Part shown: piece by piece, positions 1-8,937 of the stretch
Layout of the letters: every line of letters starts with the position of its first letter
Numbering within the stretch: position 1 is the first letter of the stretch
Origin: Candidatus Sigynarchaeota archaeon
GTDB taxonomy: Archaea > Asgardarchaeota > Lokiarchaeia > Sigynarchaeales > Sigynarchaeaceae
DNA length: 15,487 nucleotides
NCBI GenBank assembly: GCA_030587525.1
Contig: JAUQYW010000032.1
Span: forward strand, 1-15,487
Reading direction: 5' to 3'
Position numbers and translations under genes: made by a program
Notes under the pieces: generated by a model
What the model was told of the DNA's origin: nothing
What the model saw: only the letters and a program-made list of their open reading frames with translations
Database searches by the model: none

Positions 1-2
1 CA

Positions 3-3000
3 ACCTATTTAATAACAAATACGAATATCGATGGGATCGTGACATTCCGTGTCTCTCCCGGTTCGGTCACAACTGAGGTTTATCAGAAGTTAACACCTGG
101 TTTCTACACGAGTAGAATATCAACAATTCCGACACCATTCTTGAAAGGTACTGGCGGAATCACGCTTCAGCAATACGAGGGTGGAACAGATCTGGTTCCA
201 GTCGTAAGTAAATTCTTGATCAAATCACCAACGACCTATGATTTATCAAAGCCTAGTATGACCTATGATTTTAACTGGCTATTTGACCAGGAATCAAAGG
301 GCTATCATGGAAGAGACGTGGGTTTGGAAATTCCTGCGGATTCACGTCCCGCCTGGGAAGCGGGATATCCCGTCTTAAAAGGTCGTTTATTTGCGATTTC
401 GACATCAATCGATCCACTTTATGATGATGACGAATCCAACTTGGATGGAATCGATTTCAGGATCGATATAAACGGCTTTAACCAACTTGAGACCACCATC
501 ACGTTAGAAGATTTTTACGCGGGTACAGATTTAACAACTAGCATACCTTTAGCTGATGACTTGTACGTTTATGATTTTTCTATACCGCTCGTTGCTTTTC
601 AAGGTGTAACAAAACCAGATATCACGTTTTTCATAGAGTCAATTGGCAGTTTCTCGAAGAAAGCAATCTATCTCGCATCTATCGAGGTATCTGATAGTCC
701 AGACGCAGTCCGAGCTGATGCCGAAACCTGGCAAATTATGCAAGAATTTGCCTCGAAAATGAATCAACCTTTGGTGACCGGCAATTATAACGATCTCTTG
801 ATTTCCTCGAATCCAAGAGGTGGCTATAAGTATTGGGAATGGCAAGAGCTCCAGACTCGATATTCGCGACAAGAGGATATCGTTTCCCTATTGGTAGACC
901 TTGATGGTGGTGACACGAGTCGTCCTTCGCTTGATGCAAAAGTAGTACAATTTACAGCAGATATCGATCAAGACGACGACCTTGATACTTTTAATGCAAT
1001 CAAGATAACCCATGAGGATCAAGGTATCGAAGACGATCTTTACTGGTATACCACAAATATCACGTTGATCGACTTATTCCAGAAGGTGCCATATATGAGC
1101 AATGCCGGTTTTATAAACATGATGGTCGGAGACCATTGTCTATATGATGGCGTGCAATTCAAACCGAGTCTGCAATTTCCAACAAGAACAATATACGATA
1201 GCATTCGCCACGCGGATTTTCGCTATTCTGCATCATGGAATGATTACTACGATTCCATATATATGAAGCCCGATGCCCTTCTATCAGATGGTGCCGTGAT
1301 CCTTGAATATTCAGATGTATACGTTCCATACCGAGCCTCTATCACCGGTAAACTCGGTCTCGCAGGATATGCAGCGGGAGGCTGCACGGTAAAATACACG
1401 ATAGACATTCGCGATGCTTACGATACATCTAATGTGGTATCCTATGACATAGCGACAATAACGAGTGGCGTGGACCAGAAACTCATCACTTTCCCTGGCG
1501 ACGTTATCATCTCTGAAACCCAGCTCAAACCTTTCGTAGGAAAGAATGTCGACATCTTGTTTAAAGTGACGTGCATTTCTGGTGATCCAAATCAAGCTCG
1601 GGCATACTGGTGTGATATTCAACTCATCGCTTGGGAAAATACCGTTGTTATATCTGCCGGAGTTCCATCATGCTTGGCTTCACTCATTTGGTCATCGAAC
1701 TTCTTGAACTACTTCACATTTGATGCAGTTTCCGATATGACCATTAATCCTGCTAACGGATTTTCTCTCACCATCTCCGATACTGAATCCACGATATCAA
1801 GAAATGACCTGGCGGGTGGAATTAGTCAAGCGCTGAACGCACGGGATTACATTCGTTCTCTCCCTTCCGGATATTCTATGCAAGATCTTCGCTATGCATT
1901 CCATGAGATCACCAGTATGACTGGTTCGCAAACGGAGGACGTGATTGGGAATCCTACATCGACTTATGTTTTTTCAGGAGATTCCCACAGTGCATTCATT
2001 CAACTGAAGTTTAATGAATGGTATCTTGGCCGTGTACAAGATGATATAAAGAATCCGGTTTTACGTGTAGGATTTTTACAAGTTCACGATGAAGGTAGCC
2101 AAGTGACGCGGTTCACACGCCGCATCCGCGCCGTGATCCAACCATGGTCATGGAACCAGTATAGCAACTACTATCAATTTGATGCTAGGAATAAAGGCGC
2201 CGTATCTATGGAAGTTACCTTACCAAATGCTATCACGGTAGACGCAGCGGACGATGTCAAGCATGAAATTTCATTATCGTATCGATATCGAAGCGATCCC
2301 CATGATCTTGTTGTTACTGATTGGGGTCGAGTCTTTCAAGTTATGACCCCACAAGACGTAATTGCCAATGGATTGATGCCTTCTGAATGGAAAACGATCG
2401 AGGAGCGAAACCGTCGTGTCGATGAATTAGCCTTGAAAACGCTTTGGGATGTCGCAAACTGGCACTCGAGTACCGATCCTGACAAGAAAGCGAATGTCGA
2501 CTATGATCCCCTCTATGATAATGGCATGATGTATGTGGTCACGGATGCAGATGAAACAAGAGTTGCCTCGCACCCGTATTCTGCAGAAGCGATGTTTGAT
2601 TTCGATTCATCGAGCCCTGTTTGGAAACAGCTGTGCGGTGCCACGTCATCGAAGATTTCTTTCAATAGTTTTTCTCATTTCGGATTTGCCTTCATCACGA
2701 ACGATACTTCAAACGCGAAGGAAATTCAGGCCACTCTCGGGATCAAGCAAGGTACTACCGTGACAGAAGTAATACTCACACCACTAGTTAGATTTGATGA
2801 GTCTAACCCAATCGGTAATGGTTACTATCCGATTTCAATCGATTCCGCGAATCAAGATCTTGCGTGGATCAAGTTCACTTTCACGTTCAACGATAAAACT
2901 CGCCTCCCACAGCAACCGGTTGCTTTCGGTTTACGTGGGTTGTATTTCGAAAATAAGGAATCCCGTGTCGAGCTTAAAATCAATGGTGGTGCTCGCGTCT

Positions 3001-5891
3001 TGCACGTGCCCCTCGATCCATTGAATGGGGAATGTGCTTGGAGCGAAATTACATTTACAGAAGCAGATTTACTTGATACAGCAACCAAGCTTTCAATTAC
3101 TTCATTGCAGCTAGGGATTACATCGACGGCGAGCGATGACGCCATTCTGGATGTACAAGGCATCAGCATTGCATCGTTCTATGAAGGTGACGTGGCAACT
3201 GAGGATGATGACGAAAGAACTGTACTTAATTCTTGGATGTTTAGCGAGCAAGCGAAACTTGTTCTTGACATCACCTACCAGCTCGGAATACCTGGAATGC
3301 AGGCACCTTCACCACCTTGGGTGCCGACCAGTGGATCCGGAGCATATATTACAACAAAAGTGGAAAACTGGTACATCAAGCAATCTATTGACCTGGATCT
3401 ATCTGGTGATTATGATTATGTGATGCAATTCATGTGTACGAAAGGAACTCCTGTATATCATGAGAATAATGACGGATCCATTGAATTAGACAACCCGGAT
3501 AACGAAATTATGGACATTGATACGAATGGTGACGGAAGTTGGGAACTTGAGATTTCAAAGTTGGCATCACAGTCTTTGATAATCCAAGACGAGATCGCTG
3601 CTTCAATGAATAAAGAATCATGCGAGAAACGATACGATGAGGACGGGGATGGAGTTTTCGAAACCATTCAAACTGATTACCGTCAGCGGATAAGTAAATC
3701 GATTCCTGTTTGGGATTTGATAACGTGGAAAGATATTCAGTGGTCTCAATACACCGCATGGGATTTTAAGGAATCTGATTGGTCATACGGTTACATTGAC
3801 GGGCAAGACACCAACGGGGATGGTATACTCGAGGTAGAAACCGAATCAATTGACCTTTGGACATGGGATGATTTGTACGGCGTATTCAAGACCTATGAAA
3901 CACATACCACGACCCGGCGATCCTGGGCTGTTGATGAAGGTGATCCAGCAAATCCTGATGATGATAAATCCTACTTGGAAGTTGAAATCGAACGCACCAA
4001 CGATCTCGTTGAAACGCGATCATTTATCTTGTATGGAGCAGACAATGAAGTTGGGTTCACGCTCGATGTCATCGTGCAAGATCACGTGACCGTTTTAATT
4101 GATAATCGCGTGGAATTGCCCGATAATTGTCGTTTAGATGAAGATGGATGCATATATTGGGCAGATTTAGATGGCAATTTTATTTTCGAGACTGGCTTCG
4201 TCTTCACGCATATAACCAAGACCGACGGCCCCCCAAGGGCAATTGGATTCTTCTTCGACTCTACGATGGATCATAAACTGGAAACGGATAGAGATGCCAT
4301 TCTTGACAATAGAGGGGACCAATTTTGGCCAACTTATTGGTTATACGAAAACACCGGTTTCGATCGGATCAAGGGAATCAGCTGGGATGCCGCATTTGGT
4401 GATTTCATAGCCGGCCATGACGAAATCTGGCTATATGACTTTATTTTCTTCGAAGTGATACCCACTGCCATAATTATGGCGGGCACGAACGCGCTGCTGA
4501 CATCGTCTGCTCTTTCTGACGGCACATCTGATATCGTGACGAAAATCCTTGTATTCCTAGTCACGATGCTCGCCATGATGGTTTATCAATTCCTCACCAC
4601 CAATATTCGGCAAACTATCATTCAAAATTACCGGAATAAAAAACGGAATGCAAGTGAGATCAAACGAGATGTGGAAAGCAGTGGTACACAAGCATATATG
4701 GGGGAAACGTTTAATTTTGAAACCTGGACTGCAACCGGCTTCACTCGACCTGCGGGATGGTATACCGTTGAGGAGAACGACCCGTCCGGTCATCGGACAA
4801 TTTATTGCCCTACAGAGACACCAGTATTGATCGGAACTGGATATGAAAGTGCGACAAATCGTCATCGTGCTTTTGACTGGTACATGAGAGAACAATTGCC
4901 CGATGCTGAGGATGACCTTGCCACGAAGACAGGAGACAAGCTAACTCGCATCGTTCCGGTCGTCAACGAGTTCGGAGAAGTCTCACTCGCGGGTGCAGCC
5001 GAATCGCCATGGATCCCGCATTTTGCTGATTTCAACCAGATCCCGCCAGTCTACGACGTGGATCCAAAGAATTACATAGTATCTCCGGCATACAAGGTAC
5101 ATTACCAGATGATGTGCTATTTCTCCCAATACAGTGCATTATATAAAGAAGGTGCAGAATGGGATCCGCGCATTAAATTCTACACTTTTCTGGAGCAAAC
5201 TGTTGAAGCTGCCTTGACGTTTGTTGCCTCCATGGCATTAACTTCGTACATCAATTACGAGCATACCCTCAAATACTGGTGGAAGGGATTTACGGCGCAG
5301 TGGACAGGTACCGGGGGATGGGTTGGATTGCTCAAGGAATCGCTGGAGGAATCGGTCCTTGAGGAGTATTTGACGATATTTTTTGCCGAGGTATGCCACG
5401 TTCCTGATCTTATAGCAGATTGGTTTTCAGAAGCAATTTCCTTCGCATTCGTCGACAATATTCGGCATGGCGGGATGTTCGGTGAAGCCATTTCGTACTA
5501 CCGTGCCCGCCACGATGTCAGGATGCAATACGAGGGACAATCGCGCATCATCACTGATACCTTCTACCACCAGTCGTATTTAACTAAGAATAGACCCTAT
5601 CTTGCACCGGCGATCACCCAGCTTTATCTTGCCAACAAAGCATTAATCGAGGCTAAGGCAGCATTCGCCTTTGACATGATTGATCTCTTGTGGCAAGTGG
5701 GACAAATCAAGCAATACAAGGGTTTGATGCAAGTTTGGCCGCAAAATGTTGCCAATATCGCAATATCGCAATATATATCGCAATATATATCGCAATATCG
5801 ATATATCGATATATCGCATCTCCAAGCGGTGTTCCTCTTGCGAAAGAATCAAAAGTGGTCCTCGATTTCGTCACCCGGATGTATAGGATAG
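3..5891 (+). CDS. Giant surface-exposed membrane protein, 5'-partial, chimeric 3' end
   Basis: The frame is open from base 3, so the N-terminus lies outside the window; the GTG at 39 is only an internal candidate and residues below are counted from it. About the first 1,450 residues are beta-rich, Asp/Thr/Tyr-rich and hydrophilic, resembling strings of jelly-roll or carbohydrate-binding-like domains, but I recognise no specific family. Between about 1160 and 1380 there are calcium-loop-like motifs: DTNGDG (about 1160), DEDGDG (about 1201), DTNGDG (about 1258), DLDG (about 1375). Hydrophobic segments lie near 1474-1520 (two stretches, followed by a basic NYRNKKRN) and 1716-1738, suggesting a large external part anchored near the C-terminus. 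The last ~45 residues (ISQYISQY repeats, then an unrelated tail to 5891) come from an AT-rich tandem repeat and an out-of-frame read of the next gene, so the native C-terminus is probably missing. Function unknown. Confidence 0.8.
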   Translation, partial: TYLITNTNIDGIVTFRVSPGSVTTEVYQKLTPGFYTSRISTIPTPFLKGTGGITLQQYEGGTDLVPVVSKFLIKSPTTYDLSKPSMTYDFNWLFDQESKGYHGRDVGLEIPADSRPAWEAGYPVLKGRLFAISTSIDPLYDDDESNLDGIDFRIDINGFNQLETTITLEDFYAGTDLTTSIPLADDLYVYDFSIPLVAFQGVTKPDITFFIESIGSFSKKAIYLASIEVSDSPDAVRADAETWQIMQEFASKMNQPLVTGNYNDLLISSNPRGGYKYWEWQELQTRYSRQEDIVSLLVDLDGGDTSRPSLDAKVVQFTADIDQDDDLDTFNAIKITHEDQGIEDDLYWYTTNITLIDLFQKVPYMSNAGFINMMVGDHCLYDGVQFKPSLQFPTRTIYDSIRHADFRYSASWNDYYDSIYMKPDALLSDGAVILEYSDVYVPYRASITGKLGLAGYAAGGCTVKYTIDIRDAYDTSNVVSYDIATITSGVDQKLITFPGDVIISETQLKPFVGKNVDILFKVTCISGDPNQARAYWCDIQLIAWENTVVISAGVPSCLASLIWSSNFLNYFTFDAVSDMTINPANGFSLTISDTESTISRNDLAGGISQALNARDYIRSLPSGYSMQDLRYAFHEITSMTGSQTEDVIGNPTSTYVFSGDSHSAFIQLKFNEWYLGRVQDDIKNPVLRVGFLQVHDEGSQVTRFTRRIRAVIQPWSWNQYSNYYQFDARNKGAVSMEVTLPNAITVDAADDVKHEISLSYRYRSDPHDLVVTDWGRVFQVMTPQDVIANGLMPSEWKTIEERNRRVDELALKTLWDVANWHSSTDPDKKANVDYDPLYDNGMMYVVTDADETRVASHPYSAEAMFDFDSSSPVWKQLCGATSSKISFNSFSHFGFAFITNDTSNAKEIQATLGIKQGTTVTEVILTPLVRFDESNPIGNGYYPISIDSANQDLAWIKFTFTFNDKTRLPQQPVAFGLRGLYFENKESRVELKINGGARVLHVPLDPLNGECAWSEITFTEADLLDTATKLSITSLQLGITSTASDDAILDVQGISIASFYEGDVATEDDDERTVLNSWMFSEQAKLVLDITYQLGIPGMQAPSPPWVPTSGSGAYITTKVENWYIKQSIDLDLSGDYDYVMQFMCTKGTPVYHENNDGSIELDNPDNEIMDIDTNGDGSWELEISKLASQSLIIQDEIAASMNKESCEKRYDEDGDGVFETIQTDYRQRISKSIPVWDLITWKDIQWSQYTAWDFKESDWSYGYIDGQDTNGDGILEVETESIDLWTWDDLYGVFKTYETHTTTRRSWAVDEGDPANPDDDKSYLEVEIERTNDLVETRSFILYGADNEVGFTLDVIVQDHVTVLIDNRVELPDNCRLDEDGCIYWADLDGNFIFETGFVFTHITKTDGPPRAIGFFFDSTMDHKLETDRDAILDNRGDQFWPTYWLYENTGFDRIKGISWDAAFGDFIAGHDEIWLYDFIFFEVIPTAIIMAGTNALLTSSALSDGTSDIVTKILVFLVTMLAMMVYQFLTTNIRQTIIQNYRNKKRNASEIKRDVESSGTQAYMGETFNFETWTATGFTRPAGWYTVEENDPSGHRTIYCPTETPVLIGTGYESATNRHRAFDWYMREQLPDAEDDLATKTGDKLTRIVPVVNEFGEVSLAGAAESPWIPHFADFNQIPPVYDVDPKNYIVSPAYKVHYQMMCYFSQYSALYKEGAEWDPRIKFYTFLEQTVEAALTFVASMALTSYINYEHTLKYWWKGFTAQWTGTGGWVGLLKESLEESVLEEYLTIFFAEVCHVPDLIADWFSEAISFAFVDNIRHGGMFGEAISYYRARHDVRMQYEGQSRIITDTFYHQSYLTKNRPYLAPAITQLYLANKALIEAKAAFAFDMIDLLWQVGQIKQYKGLMQVWPQNVANIAISQYISQYISQYRYIDISHLQAVFLLRKNQKWSSISSPGCIG
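5753..5816. repeat. AT-rich tandem repeat of 8- and 12-bp units at a gene junction
   Basis: Direct reading gives CAATATCG (5753), CAATATCG (5761), CAATATATATCG (5769), CAATATATATCG (5781), CAATATCG (5793), ATATATCG (5801) and ATATATCG (5809). All units are 8 or 12 bp, so gain or loss of single 8-bp units would shift the reading frame. In the upstream gene's frame it encodes ISQYISQYISQY and then RYIDIS. It sits exactly where a lower-GC gene stops making sense and a GC-richer gene in another frame begins. It may be a replication-slippage tract, a recombination point or an assembly bridge. Confidence 0.85.
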
Positions 5892-6361
5892 GTTTGCCGG
5901 TGTCGGTGCGGGACATTTTCCTCGCAACAAGAATTCAAGACAAGGTGCTCAAGGGGCTTCTCGAGGATTCTCACCTGCTCCAACAGCTGGAATTGAAGGG
6001 CGCCTATTCCTTGGCGGGTTACAAGCCTGCCCAGGTGTCGGAATTCATCGAGCGCGCGGGGACACTGTTCACCGTGCCAAGCGTGCTGCTTTCCAGCAAG
6101 GTGGCCAGATCCATGGCGGAATGGCATGTTAAGATCCATGATGCGCTCGTGAACCTTGTTCGGGCATCGGGCGTGGTGAGCAGCACTGCCGAGGCGATTG
6201 CGATGGCGGAATTTGCGAGTTCGGGGTTCACGTCCATGGAATTGTATCGAGATCAACTCGTGTATCCAAGGCTCGTTGAGTACATGGTCGAGGAGCTCCA
6301 AGCCTTGTTGCTGAACCACCCGGAATGGCTCTTGATGCACTCTCCAGGGACGAGCCCGTGA
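5822..6361 (+). CDS. Winged-helix-like protein fragment, 5'-truncated
   Basis: Sensible coding sequence begins immediately after the AT-rich repeat and ends with TGA at 6359-6361. The frame stays open back through the repeat to an ATG at 5690, but that part only reads as IAIYIAIYIAI and antisense-like sequence. Usable internal starts are GTG 5855 and ATG 5879. The first ~60 residues predict helix (SKVVLDFVTRMYRIG), helix (VSVRDIFLATR), helix (IQDKVLKGLLEDSHLL) and a beta wing (ELKGAYSLAGY), which is the order of a winged helix. The rest is mostly helical (SEFIERA, ARSMAEWHVKIHDALVNLVRA, VEYMVEELQALLLNHPEWLL). No catalytic motif or membrane segment is seen. The family is not identified; similarity to the winged helix found with some archaeal nucleotidyltransferases is only a guess. 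It probably represents the C-terminal part of a longer gene. Confidence 0.55.
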   Translation, partial: PSGVPLAKESKVVLDFVTRMYRIGLPVSVRDIFLATRIQDKVLKGLLEDSHLLQQLELKGAYSLAGYKPAQVSEFIERAGTLFTVPSVLLSSKVARSMAEWHVKIHDALVNLVRASGVVSSTAEAIAMAEFASSGFTSMELYRDQLVYPRLVEYMVEELQALLLNHPEWLLMHSPGTSP

Positions 6362-6372
6362 CACGCGCGAAT

Positions 6373-7860
6373 CTATTTTTTATTCTTTTTTTGGCAGTAC
6401 CGGACGAATGCTTGCGGATCCTTGGCGAGTCCCTTCTCATCAAGCCCTCCGCACGCATCGAGAATGCTACCGGGAATCGGATTGTCTTTCAAGCTCAGCT
6501 CGCGCAAGTTCACGAGGTTTTTCAGGCCGGCGATGTCGGTTATGGAGTTCTCGTCAAGAATCAAGGTTTTTAACTTGGCGAGGTTATCGAGGCCAGAAAT
6601 TGTGGTGATGATGTTCCTGTTGAGATGGAGTTCTTCCAGGTTGGTGAGATGGTCTAGCCCTTCAATGCGCTTGATCCCGTTACGCTCGAGATTGAGGCGA
6701 TTGAGCTTGGTCAAGGTCTCCAATCCACGAATGCGTTCCAGGCGGGTATTGCAGAGATATAACTCTTCCAGGTTGACGAGCGTTTCCAATCTTGAGATCT
6801 CCGCTATGTCGGAGTTACCAATATTTAACACGCGCAAGCCACGGAGATTTTCGTGGTCCAAGCCCTTGATCTTGGAGATCGGATTACCGTAGAGATCCAG
6901 GTTGCTGATCGTGGTGAGCTTGTCCAAGCCTTCGATTTCCTCGATGTCGGTGATTACCGCTCCCCCCGTCAAGTCAAGTTTTCCGCTTTCGATGAAACAG
7001 CGATGCCCGTGCACGATCACGAATTCTCGCTGCATCGGCGAGAACTCGGCGGGAGACCGGCAATATTTTACCATGTCCTGCGGTTTCCGCGCGAAACCGT
7101 TCCAATCAAGCCCGCCTAGCATGTCCAGGTAATCCGTGTCGAGCGGGTTTCCAACCAAGTACAAGGTATTTAGGCGATCGAGGTTCTGGAGTCCTTCGAT
7201 TTTCGTTATGCGGTTCCGTGCAATATAGAGATTTACCAGGTTCACGAGGCCATCGAGCCCTTCGATTCTCGTGATCTTGTTATCGTCAAGAGTTAGACCA
7301 TATAATTTTCCAAGTTTTTCCAAGCCACTTATCCTCTCTATCGTATTGAGTTCGAGATTAATTTGGCTCAAGCTTTGCAGACTATCGAGCCCGTATATAT
7401 CGGCAATTTTGTTATTGCTGAGGATTAGGTTTCCCAATTTGGCGAGATGGTCAAGTCCCTCAATCTTCGTGATGCGATTACCTTCAAGACGCAATTCAAG
7501 CAGTGAAACAAGAGTATCAAGATTCTCGATCTTCGAGATTTTGTTCCCTTCAAGCGACAAGCGTACCAGATTCGTGAGGCCCTCGAGCCCTTCTATTTTT
7601 CTAATGTTATTGCCGCTAATGGAAAAAGTTTCCAAGCTGATCAGGTTATCCAGGCCGCTTATTTTCATGATCTTGTTATCGTCGAGCTCAAGACCCCTCA
7701 AGTGTTTCACGTTCGCGAGGCCCTCGATCTCGTCGATGCTCCTGAGCGGCGGCGTCTCCTCACCTTGATCGAGCTGGAAATTGACGAGATCGTTCAATTC
7801 AAGCCAACCGTTCTCGACCGGGTACTTGAAGCCGTGAACCGTCACGAATTCTTCGTCCAT
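6373..7860 (-). CDS. SDS22-like leucine-rich repeat protein with two tandem modules
   Basis: The protein has about 495 residues from the ATG at 7858-7860. Upstream AAAGGT gives a plausible ribosome binding site there; a GTG at 7890 in the same frame would add ten residues. It consists almost entirely of 22-residue LRRs of the SDS22 type (L..L..L.L..N.I..I.GL), about nine in the first half and seven in the second. Each half begins with a short beta segment (FVTVHGFKYPVENG near residue 5; FVIVHGHRCFIESG near 280) and ends in the same cap: GGLDWNGFARKPQDMVKYC, then GGLDEKGLAKDPQAFVRYC at the C-terminus. The protein is therefore an internal duplication of one capped LRR module. There is no signal peptide or membrane segment, so it is probably a cytoplasmic protein-protein interaction scaffold. 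The partner cannot be read from the sequence. The gene is convergent with its left neighbour (11 nt apart) and divergent from 8164. Confidence 0.93.
   Translation of the reverse strand: MDEEFVTVHGFKYPVENGWLELNDLVNFQLDQGEETPPLRSIDEIEGLANVKHLRGLELDDNKIMKISGLDNLISLETFSISGNNIRKIEGLEGLTNLVRLSLEGNKISKIENLDTLVSLLELRLEGNRITKIEGLDHLAKLGNLILSNNKIADIYGLDSLQSLSQINLELNTIERISGLEKLGKLYGLTLDDNKITRIEGLDGLVNLVNLYIARNRITKIEGLQNLDRLNTLYLVGNPLDTDYLDMLGGLDWNGFARKPQDMVKYCRSPAEFSPMQREFVIVHGHRCFIESGKLDLTGGAVITDIEEIEGLDKLTTISNLDLYGNPISKIKGLDHENLRGLRVLNIGNSDIAEISRLETLVNLEELYLCNTRLERIRGLETLTKLNRLNLERNGIKRIEGLDHLTNLEELHLNRNIITTISGLDNLAKLKTLILDENSITDIAGLKNLVNLRELSLKDNPIPGSILDACGGLDEKGLAKDPQAFVRYCQKKNKK
6374..6392 (+). terminator. 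T-rich tract ending the 5822-6361 gene
   Basis: Two T runs (six and seven T, within 6374-6392) lie 13 nt after the TGA of the upstream gene, which fits an archaeal oligo-T terminator. The same bases encode the C-terminal KKNKK of the convergent LRR gene, so the tract is partly constrained by coding. Confidence 0.4.
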
Positions 7861-7887
7861 GATTACCTTTAAAGATGACGCATTTCT

Positions 7888-7952
7888 CACATATAACCTT
7901 TTCGGTAAAAATTCTTTCGATTGATGTGAAAAACGCCATTAAATATAGTTAT
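7888..7952 (-). promoter_or_regulatory. Candidate promoter elements for the LRR gene
   Basis: On the minus strand there are two TATA-like elements: GGTTATATG (7890-7898), which would place a start site near 7868 just ahead of the ATG at 7860, and AACTATATTTAA (7939-7950), which would give a leader of roughly 60 nt. I cannot choose between them. Confidence 0.4.
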
Positions 7953-8028
7953 TAAGGACGATTAAATGCAATTGGTGCACGATCCCGAGAGACCAGCCTT
8001 TGTAAAAAGATAAGGATGCACGGATAAA

Positions 8029-8107
8029 GCTTCACGTGTGCAAACCAGACATGGTCCATTGACCGAAACCTTTAAGAGCTAAATCGACGTGAAGCACTAG
8101 TGAAGCA
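8029..8107 (+). promoter_or_regulatory. Promoter region with inverted and direct repeats upstream of 8164
   Basis: A 9-bp perfect inverted repeat is formed by GCTTCACGT (8029-8037) and ACGTGAAGC (8087-8095). It flanks a TATA-like TTTAAG (8071-8076) preceded by CCGAAACC, a possible BRE. TGAAGCA is also directly repeated at 8090-8096 and 8101-8107, 11 bp apart, about one helical turn. The arrangement looks like a regulated archaeal promoter. Confidence 0.4.
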
Positions 8108-8110
8108 TCC

Positions 8111-8124
8111 CGCGTGATCACGCG
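8111..8124. promoter_or_regulatory. Perfect 14-bp palindrome, probable operator
   Basis: CGCGTGATCACGCG is its own reverse complement. It lies 39 nt before the ATG at 8164 and just downstream of the predicted transcription start (about 8098), a position where a bound dimeric repressor would block transcription. Confidence 0.5.
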
Positions 8125-8163
8125 TGCGCGCACCAAGTCAAAAATATGTTCGAGATGTGAGTC

Positions 8164-8925
8164 ATGGGCTTGGATTTAGATTTCATAATCAAGGTTTGCG
8201 ATTCGTGTTTCACCCTGACGATCGAGCAAATTGAGAACTGCCTTCGATTGCTCGATGCATATAAAATAACGGATAACAAATATCCATCAGAAGCCGAAAA
8301 TGCCCTGCTATTCCAAGCGATGCGAACCAACAAGCAATTCAAGGCACAAACAAGTTTGGAGAATTACGTGTCTGGACTTAAATATGGTTTAACGTCTCGG
8401 TTAACCGCCGACGACGTCATCAAGAATCACGATTGGATGATGGCACTGCTGCGTGAAAATGGCCATTCCTATACCAGCGCGGAATGCTGGCTGAAGGTGC
8501 AGGAATACGATTATGGTCCTTCAACGCGCCAGAAATACGCGGATGAGCCGAATAATTGTCGCGTGGGACGCATTTCATGTGGGATGGAACCGTTTTTTCG
8601 CGTGATATGCGAAGGGCATCCGACGATCGTCCAGAGAACCCAGCAAGATGTCAAGTCGAGAAAATCTTTCAAGGAAAAGGACATGTCTTTAGACTATTAT
8701 TATGTCCCGACGGGCAAGGGGTGTCTTGAAATATATCCCAAAGATTATGGCGAAGGTATCGGGACGAGGTTTTTCATATACGAGGAATACGCGGGTCGCG
8801 GTTTAGATGATGAGTTCCTGGATGACTTCCTCGCCTACTTCAGCCAGAAATACGAGCAGTTCCTTCAAGACGCATCTCGAATCTGCAACAGGCGGGTCAA
8901 GGCGGACGTGCTGTCTACGTGTTAA
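8164..8925 (+). CDS. Uncharacterised 253-residue protein
   Basis: The start is the ATG at 8164; an in-frame TGA three codons' length upstream (8158-8160) excludes an earlier start nearby. No strong ribosome binding site is present. The protein looks soluble, with no signal peptide or membrane segment. The N-terminal third is helical with a CDSC pair (residues 12-15). A middle part contains helices around VIKNHDWMMALLRENGH and a region rich in Cys, Gly and Pro. The C-terminal part is mixed (YYYVPTGKGCLEIYPKDYG, then RFFIYEEYAGRG) and ends in an acidic helix (DDEFLDDFLAYFSQKYEQFL) and a basic tail. I do not recognise the family and assign no function. It has its own promoter region and a palindromic putative operator, and is probably not in an operon with its neighbours. 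Confidence 0.75.
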   Translation: MGLDLDFIIKVCDSCFTLTIEQIENCLRLLDAYKITDNKYPSEAENALLFQAMRTNKQFKAQTSLENYVSGLKYGLTSRLTADDVIKNHDWMMALLRENGHSYTSAECWLKVQEYDYGPSTRQKYADEPNNCRVGRISCGMEPFFRVICEGHPTIVQRTQQDVKSRKSFKEKDMSLDYYYVPTGKGCLEIYPKDYGEGIGTRFFIYEEYAGRGLDDEFLDDFLAYFSQKYEQFLQDASRICNRRVKADVLSTC

Positions 8926-8937
8926 CGTAAACACATG

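Noticed and set aside
5753..5816. Possible CRISPR array
   Set aside because: Units of 8-12 bp are contiguous, without unique spacers.
5690..5821. In-frame upstream extension of the 5822-6361 gene from ATG 5690
   Set aside because: It reads through the AT repeat (IAIYIAIYIAI) and overlaps the giant gene in another frame; the composition is not protein-like.
6422..6892. Plus-strand open frames opposite the LRR gene (also 7271-7768)
   Set aside because: Their Ser/Leu/Arg-rich periodicity mirrors the LRR repeats on the other strand.
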